Shown: positions 16,452 through 24,395 of the stretch, piece after piece
Position numbering within the stretch: position 1 is the first letter of the stretch
Layout: each line of letters begins with the position of its first letter
Assembly: GCA_015655045.1 (NCBI GenBank)
Contig: JAATFU010000005.1
Coordinates: 248,001 to 312,000 of the forward strand
Source: Candidatus Saccharimonadota bacterium
Lineage (GTDB): Bacteria > Patescibacteriota > Saccharimonadia > Saccharimonadales > Saccharimonadaceae
Direction of reading: 5' to 3'
DNA length: 64,000 bases
The notes under the pieces: model-generated
What the model saw: the letters and a program-made list of their open reading frames with translations, nothing else
Told to the model about the DNA's origin: nothing
Database searches by the model: none
Translations under genes and position numbers: made by a program

Positions 16452-16585
16452 TATAGTCTTCTTTCGATTGTTCGGCTTGTCAAACTCCAAATTCTGGAGA
16501 AAGGCACATGGGTTAACTTTCACCAAAATTAGCCTTACTATACAAGTGTCATCAGTTTATAGCAATGATAAGCATGATAGGCGCA

Positions 16586-16614
16586 TTGACTCTTATGAGT
16601 AAACTTGGTATAAT
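16586..16614 (+). promoter_or_regulatory. Consensus sigma-70 promoter of the macro-domain gene
   Basis: TTGACT (16586-16591), a 17-base spacer ending in TTGG, then perfect TATAAT (16609-16614). The leader to the ATG at 16671 is about 50 bases and carries AAGGAG. It is nearly the same architecture as at 28336-28364. Confidence 0.85.
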
Positions 16615-16670
16615 ATGGTATCATTTCAACCCGGAATGGTAAGGGAATTTCCCTCGGACTTTAAGGAGAT

Positions 16671-17192
16671 ATGTTGACAAACATCGACGTCGTGAATGGC
16701 GACATCACCCGCATTCGATCGGATGCGTTGGTGGCAGCCATCAACTCGAAAGGCCAGTGGCTTGGGGGTATCGATGACGCCATCAAACACGCCTCGGGCA
16801 CCATGTTCCACCGCCAAGCTCTGGCAGCAATGCCACTTCACGATGGCCAGACCATCTTTGCCCCCGAACAGGGCAATGCCAATGGCCATACCGGCCTATT
16901 CGATGCGGTGCTGTTCGTGGTCGATGACTTGCAGCGACCAATCGATGAGCTCGTTACGCTTGCCCTTAAGGCAGCCGTGACGCACGAGCTCCTCGCGATC
17001 ACCATTCCTGCCATTCGAACGGGAGCCCAGGCCGGGGTATACGAACCGCGAAAAGCCGCGCTTACGGGCCTGGCAAACGCGGTGAACAAGTTTGTTCTCG
17101 AGGACGCCTCGCTGGATAAGATCACCTTGGTTGCACCCAGCAATGAGGGAGACAGGATTCTGCTGCGCTCCCTCTGCGTGACGCCCTACTAG
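16671..17192 (+). CDS. Macro domain-like protein
   Basis: 173 residues. The N-terminus VVNGDITRIRSDALVAAINSKGQWLGGIDDAIKHASG aligns by eye with the macro-domain pattern GDIT...DAIVNAAN...GGGVDGAIH.AAG. A later IPAIRTGAQAGVYEPRKAALTGLANAV corresponds to the phosphate-binding loop region. Macro domains bind or hydrolyse ADP-ribose derivatives. The usual catalytic Asn-Ala-Asn is changed to AAINSKG, so activity is uncertain. It is a stand-alone unit with a consensus promoter, strong AAGGAGAT site and intrinsic terminator. No ADP-ribosyltransferase toxin is adjacent. Confidence 0.65.
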   Translation: MLTNIDVVNGDITRIRSDALVAAINSKGQWLGGIDDAIKHASGTMFHRQALAAMPLHDGQTIFAPEQGNANGHTGLFDAVLFVVDDLQRPIDELVTLALKAAVTHELLAITIPAIRTGAQAGVYEPRKAALTGLANAVNKFVLEDASLDKITLVAPSNEGDRILLRSLCVTPY

Positions 17193-17254
17193 CAAACGAC
17201 AGGCACGCTTCCTCACCCATCTCTGATATCCGTCCGCATTGCCCCGTGCCACCT

Positions 17255-17293
17255 GTAGAGCCTCGCTCCTCGTGAACGGGGCTCTACTTTTAT
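17255..17293 (+). terminator. Intrinsic terminator of the macro-domain gene
   Basis: GTAGAGCC (17255-17262) pairs with GGCTCTAC (17280-17287), followed by TTTTAT, about 60 bases past the stop codon. Confidence 0.8.
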
Positions 17294-17299
17294 ATGAAG

Positions 17300-18052
17300 C
17301 TAGCGATACAGCCAGTACGCGACACCGTGATGATGCGAGCAGGCACCACTACCGGTGGCGGAACTTGAACTGCCGTCCTTACACATAGCACCAGTCCGGA
17401 CAGACGATTGTGCGGAGGTGGTACTACCCGATCCCCGACTAGCCGCTGGGGTAGTTGGTTGGGGTGCTGGCGCGACATACGTCCCAACCTGGGTAACTTG
17501 AGCTACTGGCTTCGTCGTGATTTCGTCACTAACCTGCGTTCGCACCGTTTCCTTACCGCGAACATACGTAACATGGTAGGTAAGGGTACGTTCCCCATTA
17601 ACCCCGGCTGTGGTTACTGTCGTCTGGCCTTTTGGTAACGCACTTGTTTCTTGTTGAGTCGTTTCAAATGGTACAACGGCTGTCGTTGTTTCAGTTTTCG
17701 TAACGGGCTTTGCCGCCTCGGCATCAGCTGCAGCCTTGGCTTGATCAGCTTTAGCCTGTGCGGCTGCTTGAGCTTGCTTCACTTTTTGGGCGGCGTCTTC
17801 GGCTTCCTGAGCAATGCGCGCCTGTTTGACGCTGGCAGGTTCGGTAGCGGCCATCACGCTTCCAAAAATCGTGAAGTTAAGAACCACGGCTGCCAGTCCA
17901 ATCACCACAATCTTGGATCGAGAGAAGGGTTTCTTGACGTGTTTTCGCTGATTCAGTAGGTGGGGCTTTATGAGTAAGACAATCGTGAGCGTGACGAGTC
18001 CCAGGAATAACAGCACCATGAGTACATCGCTAATATAATACACACTATCCAT
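17300..18052 (-). CDS. Membrane-anchored G5-domain protein with DUF3761-like C-terminus
   Basis: 250 residues. There are two hydrophobic segments (~8-30 and ~47-68), an Ala/Lys-rich coiled coil (~75-113), and a G5 domain (~115-190: VVPFETTQQETSALPKG...TTAGVNGERTLTYHVTYVRGKE...). A Pro/Thr/Ser-rich linker leads to a C-terminal Cys-His segment (CKDGSSSS...GACSHHHGVAYW) resembling DUF3761. G5 domains bind glycans or peptidoglycan, so this is probably a cell-surface protein. Two His in the HHHG tail and paired Cys suggest metal binding or a disulfide. Single gene. Confidence 0.8.
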   Translation of the reverse strand: MDSVYYISDVLMVLLFLGLVTLTIVLLIKPHLLNQRKHVKKPFSRSKIVVIGLAAVVLNFTIFGSVMAATEPASVKQARIAQEAEDAAQKVKQAQAAAQAKADQAKAAADAEAAKPVTKTETTTAVVPFETTQQETSALPKGQTTVTTAGVNGERTLTYHVTYVRGKETVRTQVSDEITTKPVAQVTQVGTYVAPAPQPTTPAASRGSGSTTSAQSSVRTGAMCKDGSSSSATGSGACSHHHGVAYWLYR

Positions 18053-18245
18053 TACTGAGAAACTCCTTACATATTACTGCTCGGAGTATATCATTCTCCT
18101 GAGTCCCCGAAAAGGCAAATACGGGATCTGTTTAGAGGAAGTTAAGAATTAGATCACTATACATTGAACTTCTCAAACAATAATATGATGTTATTGGCAT
18201 ATATATACATACAATTATTGTATAGATTATGAAAGGATACCTACT

Positions 18246-18536
18246 ATGACTACGCAAACACTCAATATATCGCTCCCTCAAGAACTCGTAAAGAAGATTG
18301 CTGCTGCTAAGGTAGAGTTTGCGAGTCGAAGTGATTTCATTCGCCAAGCCCTCGTGGGAAAGCTCAGAGTGAGTGAAGCACGTGAACAGTCAGATGCGTG
18401 GTCACTCCTCGAATCGTTGTCCGATGAGATTGCAGGAAATGCAGAGAAACTCGGTTATAGTACAGATGAAGATTTTGTCCGAGTCGTGAAAGAAATCCGC
18501 GCCGAGCGGGCCTCCAGACAAGCTCCTCGGTCCTAA
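18246..18536 (+). CDS. Ribbon-helix-helix antitoxin
   Basis: 96 residues. The N-terminus LNISLPQELVKKIAAAKVEFASRSDFIRQAL is a canonical ribbon-helix-helix (CopG/ParD-like) domain, and the rest is an acidic helical tail. AAAGGA precedes the ATG. It lies 12 bases upstream of a truncated PIN-toxin gene and is presumably the surviving antitoxin of that pair. Confidence 0.8.
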   Translation: MTTQTLNISLPQELVKKIAAAKVEFASRSDFIRQALVGKLRVSEAREQSDAWSLLESLSDEIAGNAEKLGYSTDEDFVRVVKEIRAERASRQAPRS

Positions 18537-18548
18537 GAGGATCGAGGT

Positions 18549-18755
18549 ATGCGTATTCTCCACGATACAAATTCGCTTGTTCGTATCTTCGTACGACGAG
18601 GCGAGATCCTTGGCTTTAAAGAGACACTTCTCACCCACCACCTTACACATATCACTTCGCCTTTTATTCTTAACGAGGTCGAAGAAGTTCTCTCAGAACG
18701 TATGGGACTTACAAGACAAAAAGCACAGGCACAGCTAGGCTCTGGGGCTTCATGA
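18549..18755 (+). pseudogene. Truncated PIN-family toxin
   Basis: Only 68 residues: MRILHDTNSLVRIFVRRG with the first PIN aspartate, and an ITSPFILNEVEEVLSERMGL region with the conserved Glu. PIN toxins of this COG1569-like group are ~130-145 residues and need two more acidic residues in the missing half. No continuation is seen in the other frames downstream, so the 3' half is deleted rather than frameshifted. It is probably inactive. Confidence 0.7.
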
Positions 18756-18827
18756 ATGCCAAGCTCAAAGATCCGTTAAGACTCTCTTGACTACCATTTG
18801 TGAGATATATTAAATCTACTTATAAGG

Positions 18828-18992
18828 TTACTTGGCTGAATGAATGAGCCGTTTTTGATCAGCATTTGCTCTTTGGGCAGCTCTTTTAAGTAGTTTGACG
18901 ACTACCCTTCTGTCTTCATCAGAAACAACCTGGGCATAACTTCGTGACTGTTTTTTGTGTGGCTGAATTTTCGTCAATAGTGCTTGTATCAT
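18828..18992 (-). CDS. Small basic protein coupled to the zeta toxin gene
   Basis: 54 residues starting MIQALLTKIQPHKKQSRSYA, with an RRVVVKLLKRAAQRANADQK helical, very basic C-terminal half. Its ATG overlaps the TGA of the zeta-toxin gene (ATGA, 18992-18989), implying translational coupling. Not a recognised family. It could be a regulatory partner of the zeta toxin, although the usual epsilon antitoxin is larger and encoded upstream. The conserved-looking overlap and absence of stops support a real gene. Confidence 0.55.
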   Translation of the reverse strand: MIQALLTKIQPHKKQSRSYAQVVSDEDRRVVVKLLKRAAQRANADQKRLIHSAK

Positions 18993-19690
18993 ATAATAAT
19001 TTCCTGTAATTCTTCTTTAGTATATATTTGGGGGAGATATTTATCAATGTCATCCACATCATCGTAGATGGTTTCTGTTTGATTGACATAATCTTTAACG
19101 ATAAGGAATACGGTAAGCTTATCCTTAAATAGTTGTTTTGCCCTCACAACATTGTCTCGTGATGCGAAATATGAATTTATGAAAGCATCTTTTGGAACAT
19201 ATCGACCCTCTCTGACTTGACGTACCTTGGTAAACTCCCACGCCCGCACGGGATCTTGATAGACAAAGAAAATCTGCAAACTATAGTTACGTCGATCTGC
19301 ACGTTTTAGGTTCTCTATCGATTTAGCGATTGAAAAAGTCCCATCTAACACAAACGAATACTTCAGTTTAAGAATCTTCTCAAGTAATTTATCGACAGCT
19401 AGAGATGCAGCGGGCTGAATAATATGAGAATTGGATCCATTATATCCAGGTATCTTTTGCCGAAAATCATCTGCATCAATCCTAATAGGCGTTTTCGTAA
19501 ATTGCTCGAGAAATCGTCTCGACACTTCTGTCTTTCCGGCACCTGGAGTGCCTGCCATAAATGAAGCAGCAGGTGGGTAGTAAGTAGCGTCTGGAGAATA
19601 GCCACTTTCAATGAGGAGCTCGTCAAACAATTTATTCTTATTATCCCTTACCCATTGCAGTGCTTGCTTACGAATTGATTCATCGTCCAT
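18989..19690 (-). CDS. Zeta toxin family kinase
   Basis: 233 residues. Walker A is AGTPGAGKT (46-54). The zeta-specific IDADDFRQKIPGYNG follows the DAD(D/E)xR pattern that binds the UDP-GlcNAc substrate, and FVLDGTF resembles the Walker-B region. Zeta toxins phosphorylate UDP-N-acetylglucosamine and poison peptidoglycan synthesis; related stand-alone kinases exist. No epsilon-like gene lies upstream. A 54-residue basic protein is coupled downstream. TATAAT lies 7 bases before the ATG, so the mRNA is probably leaderless. Confidence 0.87.
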   Translation of the reverse strand: MDDESIRKQALQWVRDNKNKLFDELLIESGYSPDATYYPPAASFMAGTPGAGKTEVSRRFLEQFTKTPIRIDADDFRQKIPGYNGSNSHIIQPAASLAVDKLLEKILKLKYSFVLDGTFSIAKSIENLKRADRRNYSLQIFFVYQDPVRAWEFTKVRQVREGRYVPKDAFINSYFASRDNVVRAKQLFKDKLTVFLIVKDYVNQTETIYDDVDDIDKYLPQIYTKEELQEIII

Positions 19691-19724
19691 ATCGATAATT
19701 ATACTCTATAGCCTTATGTGCGGC

Positions 19725-20318
19725 TTATAGTCCAAGGAGAGCTGGGGGGCTATCTTGAAATCGAATGAGAGGCCAGTTTTGATTAATCTCAATCCTGCCT
19801 CTATCACCAATATGTGGATACTGTTTAAGATAGATATTAGCAACGCCACCAAACAAGGCGTCCTTCCAATCAAGCCCAAGTTGAGCCGCAACGTGTCGGA
19901 CATCCGCTTCCGCGGGACCCTCGATCTCCATATAGGGGTTGAGCCACGGCCATTGATCGAGCATAATCTCGACGTTACCAAGTCGCCAATTCTCCCGTCG
20001 GCTTTCTTGGTAAGTATCGTAGACAAGACCCGACTCTTTGAAAATATTAATCGCCTCATCAAAGTCGCTAACGATTACCTCATATTCCTTCGCGCCATCG
20101 ATTGAATCGGCGTCGAACTGCTTATAGGTAATCGTTGTCCGATAGCCCTCGTCTCGAACACGGAGGAAGGCATTTTTCTCGGTCATCAGCTGATTGCGTA
20201 CAACGACACGACGCATCATCCGTTCTGGTTGTTCAATCGTGGCGCCCAAATCTTTAAGCGTGGTACGCATACGATCATGGTCAATATTGATGAACTTTGC
20301 TTCGATTTCACTATTCAT
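19725..20318 (-). CDS. CYTH domain protein (class IV adenylate cyclase / triphosphatase fold)
   Basis: 197 residues. The N-terminus has EIEAKF, the ExExK triphosphate-binding signature. RVVVRNQ, FLRVRDEG, TITYKQF and EYEVIVSDF strands follow, as in CYTH tunnel enzymes, with a late YMEIEGP. The likely reaction is inorganic triphosphate hydrolysis or cyclic AMP formation; these cannot be separated here. A TATGAT box 6 bases before the ATG suggests a leaderless mRNA. A fragment of a paralogue occurs at 25641-25754. Confidence 0.87.
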   Translation of the reverse strand: MNSEIEAKFINIDHDRMRTTLKDLGATIEQPERMMRRVVVRNQLMTEKNAFLRVRDEGYRTTITYKQFDADSIDGAKEYEVIVSDFDEAINIFKESGLVYDTYQESRRENWRLGNVEIMLDQWPWLNPYMEIEGPAEADVRHVAAQLGLDWKDALFGGVANIYLKQYPHIGDRGRIEINQNWPLIRFQDSPPALLGL

Positions 20319-20475
20319 CTTTTTATCATATCAAAGATAGCCAGAGTCAGACTAAAGTTCTGCAAGCAGTGAATCACTCTACATTTAAGGACAACGTTCG
20401 ACAAGGCTGTCTGCCCATACTACCAATCTGGTAGAGGTACCCGAGCACCCACCCGTGAGGAAAAAATCTACTTTT

Positions 20476-21198
20476 TCAGTTATCGTATCGGGAGACAAAT
20501 AGGCTCGTAATAAAAGGGCCAACCGACGAGCCAAACTGCTTTACTGCGAGTGGATGGTACGGTTCCCCCGCTTGCTCTACTTGCAGTAAATTCTCATCAA
20601 AGCTTCTCCGTTCCGCCCGCCGAGCTCGTATCTCGTGAGGGCGAGTGGCATATTCTGCCGTCGAAGCGCTCCCAATAAGGAAGTGGGTGCCGAGCAAGCC
20701 GAGCGACAGTTCAACAAGGTTCGTCTGAAGTGGCCGTGACGCATCAAAACCGCCAACGCCTACATAGATAGCCGCACCTGCGCTCACCCCACATACTATA
20801 GCTGCCAGTTTGCGCGCTAATTGAGCGCGTCGTGAGCCAAACGCTTTCTCGCCTTTTGCCAAGTAATCAGCGAGGTGTTTGCCTTCGTGGACAGCCGACT
20901 TGGTTGAAATGGGCCCCACTCCCTGAAAGGAAAATAGTTCAATGGCTGGCTCATCATCATTAAAATCACTCGCACTTTGAAAGGTGCCTCCATGGCCCAC
21001 GTTGGTTGTAGGACGAATAATAACGAGGGGACGATCCAGGTCTTTTTCCTGGACGCCAGCATGGAGAAGAGCTGTCCGGATGAGCTCAGGGTCGATATCG
21101 TAGCGAAGCTGCTGCGCCCGGGCAATGGCACTCAGCTCCAGCGAGAAAGCAACGGGAGGATAGGCGAGGGCAGATTCACGTGACACGGTTTCAGACAT
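20476..21198 (-). CDS. Putative membrane zincin-like protein (HExxH)
   Basis: 240 residues. It contains AVHEGKHLADYL, an HExxH zinc-protease motif (~103-107). A later RPHEIRARRAERR segment could supply the third ligand Glu, as in other zincins. Two hydrophobic stretches (~133-150 and ~160-182) lie between them. No named family recognised, so proteolytic activity is inference from the motif. It is not in an evident operon; the small Cys/His protein upstream is 28 bases away on the same strand. Confidence 0.6.
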   Translation of the reverse strand: MSETVSRESALAYPPVAFSLELSAIARAQQLRYDIDPELIRTALLHAGVQEKDLDRPLVIIRPTTNVGHGGTFQSASDFNDDEPAIELFSFQGVGPISTKSAVHEGKHLADYLAKGEKAFGSRRAQLARKLAAIVCGVSAGAAIYVGVGGFDASRPLQTNLVELSLGLLGTHFLIGSASTAEYATRPHEIRARRAERRSFDENLLQVEQAGEPYHPLAVKQFGSSVGPFITSLFVSRYDN

Positions 21199-21225
21199 GG
21201 AAGATATGAATAGGCTCTCTGTTGA

Positions 21226-21471
21226 CTACTTCTTCGTGGCCAGTTCGTGGTCGGTACAGTAGTGATCACCACTGACATGATGACCAAGATGATGAGGCTC
21301 TGGCGCACCAGAATTCCAACAGTACCAATAGGTTTGTGTGGCATGGCTACTACCCTGGTCAGTGACGACATTCACAATACCCGAGATAACCCAATATCCA
21401 ACGAGGATAAGGAATCCGAGTCCAACGATTGCCCATATACCATCCGAGAAACGAGTCACTTGTTTTGACAT
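21226..21471 (-). CDS. Small single-pass membrane protein with Cys/His-rich tail
   Basis: 81 residues. There is one hydrophobic helix (~12-34) and then a polar domain with TYWYCWNS...HHLGHHVSGDHYCTDHEL. Two cysteines and six histidines clustered in ~30 residues suggest a metal site or a disulfide on one side of the membrane. A TACGAT box is 8 bases from the ATG. It may be co-transcribed with the downstream HExxH gene. Function unknown. Confidence 0.55.
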   Translation of the reverse strand: MSKQVTRFSDGIWAIVGLGFLILVGYWVISGIVNVVTDQGSSHATQTYWYCWNSGAPEPHHLGHHVSGDHYCTDHELATKK

Positions 21472-21703
21472 GTAGACCTATCGTACAGGAAAGATCTTAA
21501 AAACTTCCTAACTACTTTCTTTTAAGAGATGGTGAACGTAGCTTCAAATTTTAATCAATTTATATTGATGTATATACTATTACGATACATATAAAGATAT
21601 CTTAACCTGCTTATAGTCGTTATGCGGGTGATCTAAAGTGATAGCCCTAATACTCTTGACTAATTAACGTATCAAATATACATCATAAGCAGGCACCGTT
21701 AAG

Positions 21704-22075
21704 CTACGGCAGGTATCGCTTTATGCGTTGTACATCTTCGCGGTTTTTCTCGTTTTTTGCAAATAACTCGATAAATGTAACAGTTTGAGTAGTTATCACC
21801 GCTACGAAAATAATGCGCACTTTGTCGTTGGTACCGAGCGACTCAACATCTAGTCGCATTTTCACTACTTCTGCATCACTAGTCGTTTGTAGTATTGTCG
21901 CACGTTTGCCGTTGAAAAATGCGCTTCTGAAATCTGCCAGTTCCTGATTATCTCCACTAGTATAAAGTTCTGAGATGAATGGCTGTACTACTTCAATATC
22001 AAGCGGAAGTGATCGCCATTTTTTGGCAAGCTTCTTGAGTTCTTTCGCAAACTCAGAGCTATATTCAAAGTTCAT
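21704..22075 (-). CDS. RelE-like toxin of a Panacea-type pair
   Basis: 123 residues. The SSEFAKELKKLAKKWRSLPLDIEVV start and the strand pattern KMRLDVES...KVRIIFVAVITTQTVTFIELFAKNEKNRED resemble RelE/ParE-superfamily toxins, including the basic Lys-rich first helices. It overlaps by 11 bases the 3' end of the XRE-Panacea antitoxin gene, so it is the second gene of the operon. A mRNA-interferase activity is inferred from the family. Confidence 0.72.
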   Translation of the reverse strand: MNFEYSSEFAKELKKLAKKWRSLPLDIEVVQPFISELYTSGDNQELADFRSAFFNGKRATILQTTSDAEVVKMRLDVESLGTNDKVRIIFVAVITTQTVTFIELFAKNEKNREDVQRIKRYLP

Positions 22076-22838
22076 CCTCAGGCCCCGTTACGGCAGTTGC
22101 ATCAGTCCGATAGAATACCCCTCGATAGTTAATCGGTTCGCCCTGCTTTGCCACTCGCCACGGCATATCCTTATGAGAGAGCTCGGATAACTCGGAGGCG
22201 TTCTTGTCGCCGAGCCGTGCCAGCTCTTCGTTAATGTGGTCAAGCTCTTTAGCGCTCAGTAGTTCAAGCTCAACACTTTTGGTTGGCAGATACTTACGCT
22301 GGTTATTACTAAAGAATTTGGTTTCAATCACTTCAAGTTCGCCCTGCTTCTTCAGCCCTTCAACGACTTCCTTGAAAGTAATACTTGGTGTTGGCCCAAA
22401 GTGATTCCGCACATATGTTAGGCCAGTAATTGATCGGCCGTACTTCTCGTAGTAGTCGAAGTCAATGAAGTACAGTAACTTATACAATACCGTTTCGCCA
22501 ACATTAGGTTTCGCACCAACTTTTTCGAGAACATAGAGTAGTGCTTCGCGAAGTTTTGCTGGGTTTGCTTGAGGATGAAGGTCACGTGGCGCTACATCGC
22601 TCGACTTGGGTATATATGGCTGGACTGATTCATTAGTACCGAGGGTGCCACTGATAATATCTGCTGGCGAGATCTGGTAGAGTTCGGCAAGTGCCTCTAT
22701 CTCGTTCAGATTCGGTGGTCGGCGGTTTGCTTCAAGTGCAGCATAAGTAGCACGAGCAATAGAAATAGTGTCGGCAACTTCTTGCTGACTCAGTCCAGCA
22801 CGACTCCTGAGTGTTGCGATTGTTTGACTAAAAGTCAT
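22065..22838 (-). CDS. XRE helix-turn-helix plus Panacea (DUF4065) antitoxin
   Basis: 257 residues. Residues ~5-60 form an XRE-type HTH (TIATLRSRAGLSQQEVADTISIARATYAALE). Residues ~90-245 match the Panacea/SocA-like domain (ETVLYKLLYFIDFDYYEKYGRSITGLTYVRNHFGPTP, and the late LSHKDMPWRVAKQGEPINY). Panacea domains neutralise many unrelated toxins; an XRE fusion would add autoregulation. The downstream overlapping RelE-like gene is the likely toxin. AAAGGG precedes the start. Confidence 0.82.
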   Translation of the reverse strand: MTFSQTIATLRSRAGLSQQEVADTISIARATYAALEANRRPPNLNEIEALAELYQISPADIISGTLGTNESVQPYIPKSSDVAPRDLHPQANPAKLREALLYVLEKVGAKPNVGETVLYKLLYFIDFDYYEKYGRSITGLTYVRNHFGPTPSITFKEVVEGLKKQGELEVIETKFFSNNQRKYLPTKSVELELLSAKELDHINEELARLGDKNASELSELSHKDMPWRVAKQGEPINYRGVFYRTDATAVTGPEDEL

Positions 22839-23049
22839 AGCAGGGCCCTTTCACTTAGATTGTCTCTAACACAATTATAACAAATGCTACATATCTAGTC
22901 AATATGTTCGTTCATAATATCGACAATATGACATATTAAGGATGGTTATGCCTCTTGAGGTGGGTCGAGCCGCATAAAATACCGATGATCGAGGCAACAG
23001 GGCACTCGTGTCGCAGAGGGTTTTAGAAAGCGAGAAAGGATATAAGATT

Positions 23050-23221
23050 ATGGCTAAAAACTATTACGTTAGCGGCAACCGCAAACAGGGTTATCGAACT
23101 TGTTGGCCAAGGCGGCCAACGCGCATCCTACACAGGTAAAACGCAAGCTGAAGTTATTCGGCAGACGCGGCATCTGATGCACCAAAATGGCGGCAGCGAA
23201 CTACGCATTCTGAAACCCTAA
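23050..23221 (+). pseudogene. Frameshifted DUF2188-like small protein
   Basis: From the ATG at 23050 the frame gives MAKNYYVSGNRKQG and then soon stops. Shifting by one base near 23090 gives IELVGQGGQRASYTGKTQ and AEVIRQTRHLMHQ, ending at TAA 23219-23221. Together they match the DUF2188 layout (YYV...G...V...G..RAS....TQ.EAI..AR...). AAAGGA lies upstream. Either a real frameshift or a sequencing indel. Confidence 0.5.
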
Positions 23222-23307
23222 CTGAAATGATTCAAAATTGAAAGGGGTATGACTTCAACTCGTCATATAAGTGCTAATAAGTTACAATCGATTTAAGCTT
23301 GATCATT

Positions 23308-23580
23308 ATGAAACGAATACAAACCATCAACATTAGCAGCCTACTCATCGTCATCGGATTAGTTCTGACGATCTTAACGCCAATTGTCTATTTCTTTTCG
23401 AACTTACTATTGGCGAATAATTGCAAGATCTCAGAATACGAGAATCAATGCAGCTTTGAAAATGGGCTTTCAAACGTGTATGGGCTTGCTCTGATCGTCG
23501 GTGGTTGGCTATTGGTGGCCTTAATTATCCTTGCGATAGGTGTCGCAAACAAATTGAACGTCAGGTCATTAAAGAAATGA
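23308..23580 (+). CDS. Small membrane protein, two helices
   Basis: About 90 residues from the ATG at 23308 (a TTG nine bases earlier is the alternative). Helix 1 spans ~10-33. A Cys-containing polar loop (NNCKISEYENQCSFENG) probably lies outside, and helix 2 spans ~55-80, followed by a basic tail. No family. It is followed by a strong hairpin terminator. Confidence 0.5.
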   Translation: MKRIQTINISSLLIVIGLVLTILTPIVYFFSNLLLANNCKISEYENQCSFENGLSNVYGLALIVGGWLLVALIILAIGVANKLNVRSLKK

Positions 23581-23589
23581 AATGAAAGT

Positions 23590-23617
23590 AGGCGGTGTTC
23601 ACACTGGAACACCGCCT
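23590..23617 (+). terminator. Intrinsic terminator
   Basis: Perfect 11-bp stem (AGGCGGTGTTC 23590-23600 / GAACACCGCCT 23607-23617), then TCTCCTTTCTT. It ends the small membrane protein transcript. Confidence 0.7.
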
Positions 23618-23899
23618 GTCTCCTTTCTTAATTCATTGCATCCAGGAAGGCTTCACCGTAATCTTGCTGCATACCTTGGATGTTAGGATGCCTTGGTTGG
23701 TTGCTATACCCAGATATCGCCGCGTGGCTGGTGAGCGTACCCATACGCACAGCGCTACGGTGGCCGTTAGAGGTCTATGTTTGGGTCTACGTGCGCGTCG
23801 TGCACGCGGTGTGTTGACAAGTAAACATTAATGTGGTAACGTCTGAGTAGATTTGTAGACCATGTTCTGTTCACGTCACACTGAAAGGAGGGTCTATAA
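23618..23899. other. Gap with one possible 45-residue ORF and a promoter
   Basis: A plus-strand ORF at 23680-23817 would encode a 45-residue hydrophobic peptide (starts MLGCLGWLLYPDIAAWLV) without a clear ribosome site. Its first codons recur at 24466 as MGCLGWL followed quickly by a stop. TTGACA (23814-23819) with a 17-base spacer and a weak TAACGT may drive the gene at 23900, which has an AAGGAGG site. Nothing else is recognised. Confidence 0.35.
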
Positions 23900-24361
23900 A
23901 TGGATCCTTATGAAATACTGCACGTCAGACCAGGAGCAACCAAGCTCGAACTCTTCTGGGCATATCGACGAGAGACACGCTTGTGGCACCCTCGCCATAC
24001 ACCCAGCATCGAAGCGCTTGCTTACTGGAAGCTTGTCCAACTGGCTTACCAGCAGCTCACCCGTAAGGTTCCCCCATCGGCGCTGAGCGAAGCGACGAGG
24101 GATGAACGATTTGTTCAATCCTATAAGGAAGCATACAGGCGCCAGTCGTTGGCTTACGGTGAGTGGGTCAGTAAGGCCGCGTGGCCCTGGATCTGCGTAG
24201 TTATGGCCGGGTCGTTCGTTGCGATGGTTTCGCTGGGTTTCCCACTGATTACTCCCACTCCCCCTGCCATTGTGGGGTGGGTTGCAGTTTCCATTACCTG
24301 TGTAGTGGAAATTGTTGGCTTCGCAGGTTGGCTGTACGCACCTCGACGCTGGAGGGGGTAA
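23900..24361 (+). CDS. J-domain-like membrane protein lacking the HPD motif
   Basis: 153 residues. The start DPYEILHVRPGATKLELFWAYRRE follows the J-domain helix I-II layout (YEIL.V...A...EL..AYR), but the loop reads WHPRH instead of HPD. YWKLVQLAYQQL matches helix III. Two C-terminal hydrophobic helices follow (~93-115 and ~122-145). Without the Asp of HPD it should not stimulate Hsp70 ATPase, so it may be a degenerate or J-like scaffold. AAGGAGG lies 8-10 bases before the ATG. Confidence 0.6.
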   Translation: MDPYEILHVRPGATKLELFWAYRRETRLWHPRHTPSIEALAYWKLVQLAYQQLTRKVPPSALSEATRDERFVQSYKEAYRRQSLAYGEWVSKAAWPWICVVMAGSFVAMVSLGFPLITPTPPAIVGWVAVSITCVVEIVGFAGWLYAPRRWRG

Positions 24362-24395
24362 AACGACGTAGGCGCAGTCAGTTTCATTTGGTCAC

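Noticed and set aside
18132-18347. Minus-strand ORF of 71 codons
   Set aside because: Overlaps the AT-rich leader and the start of the RHH antitoxin; no coding signal.
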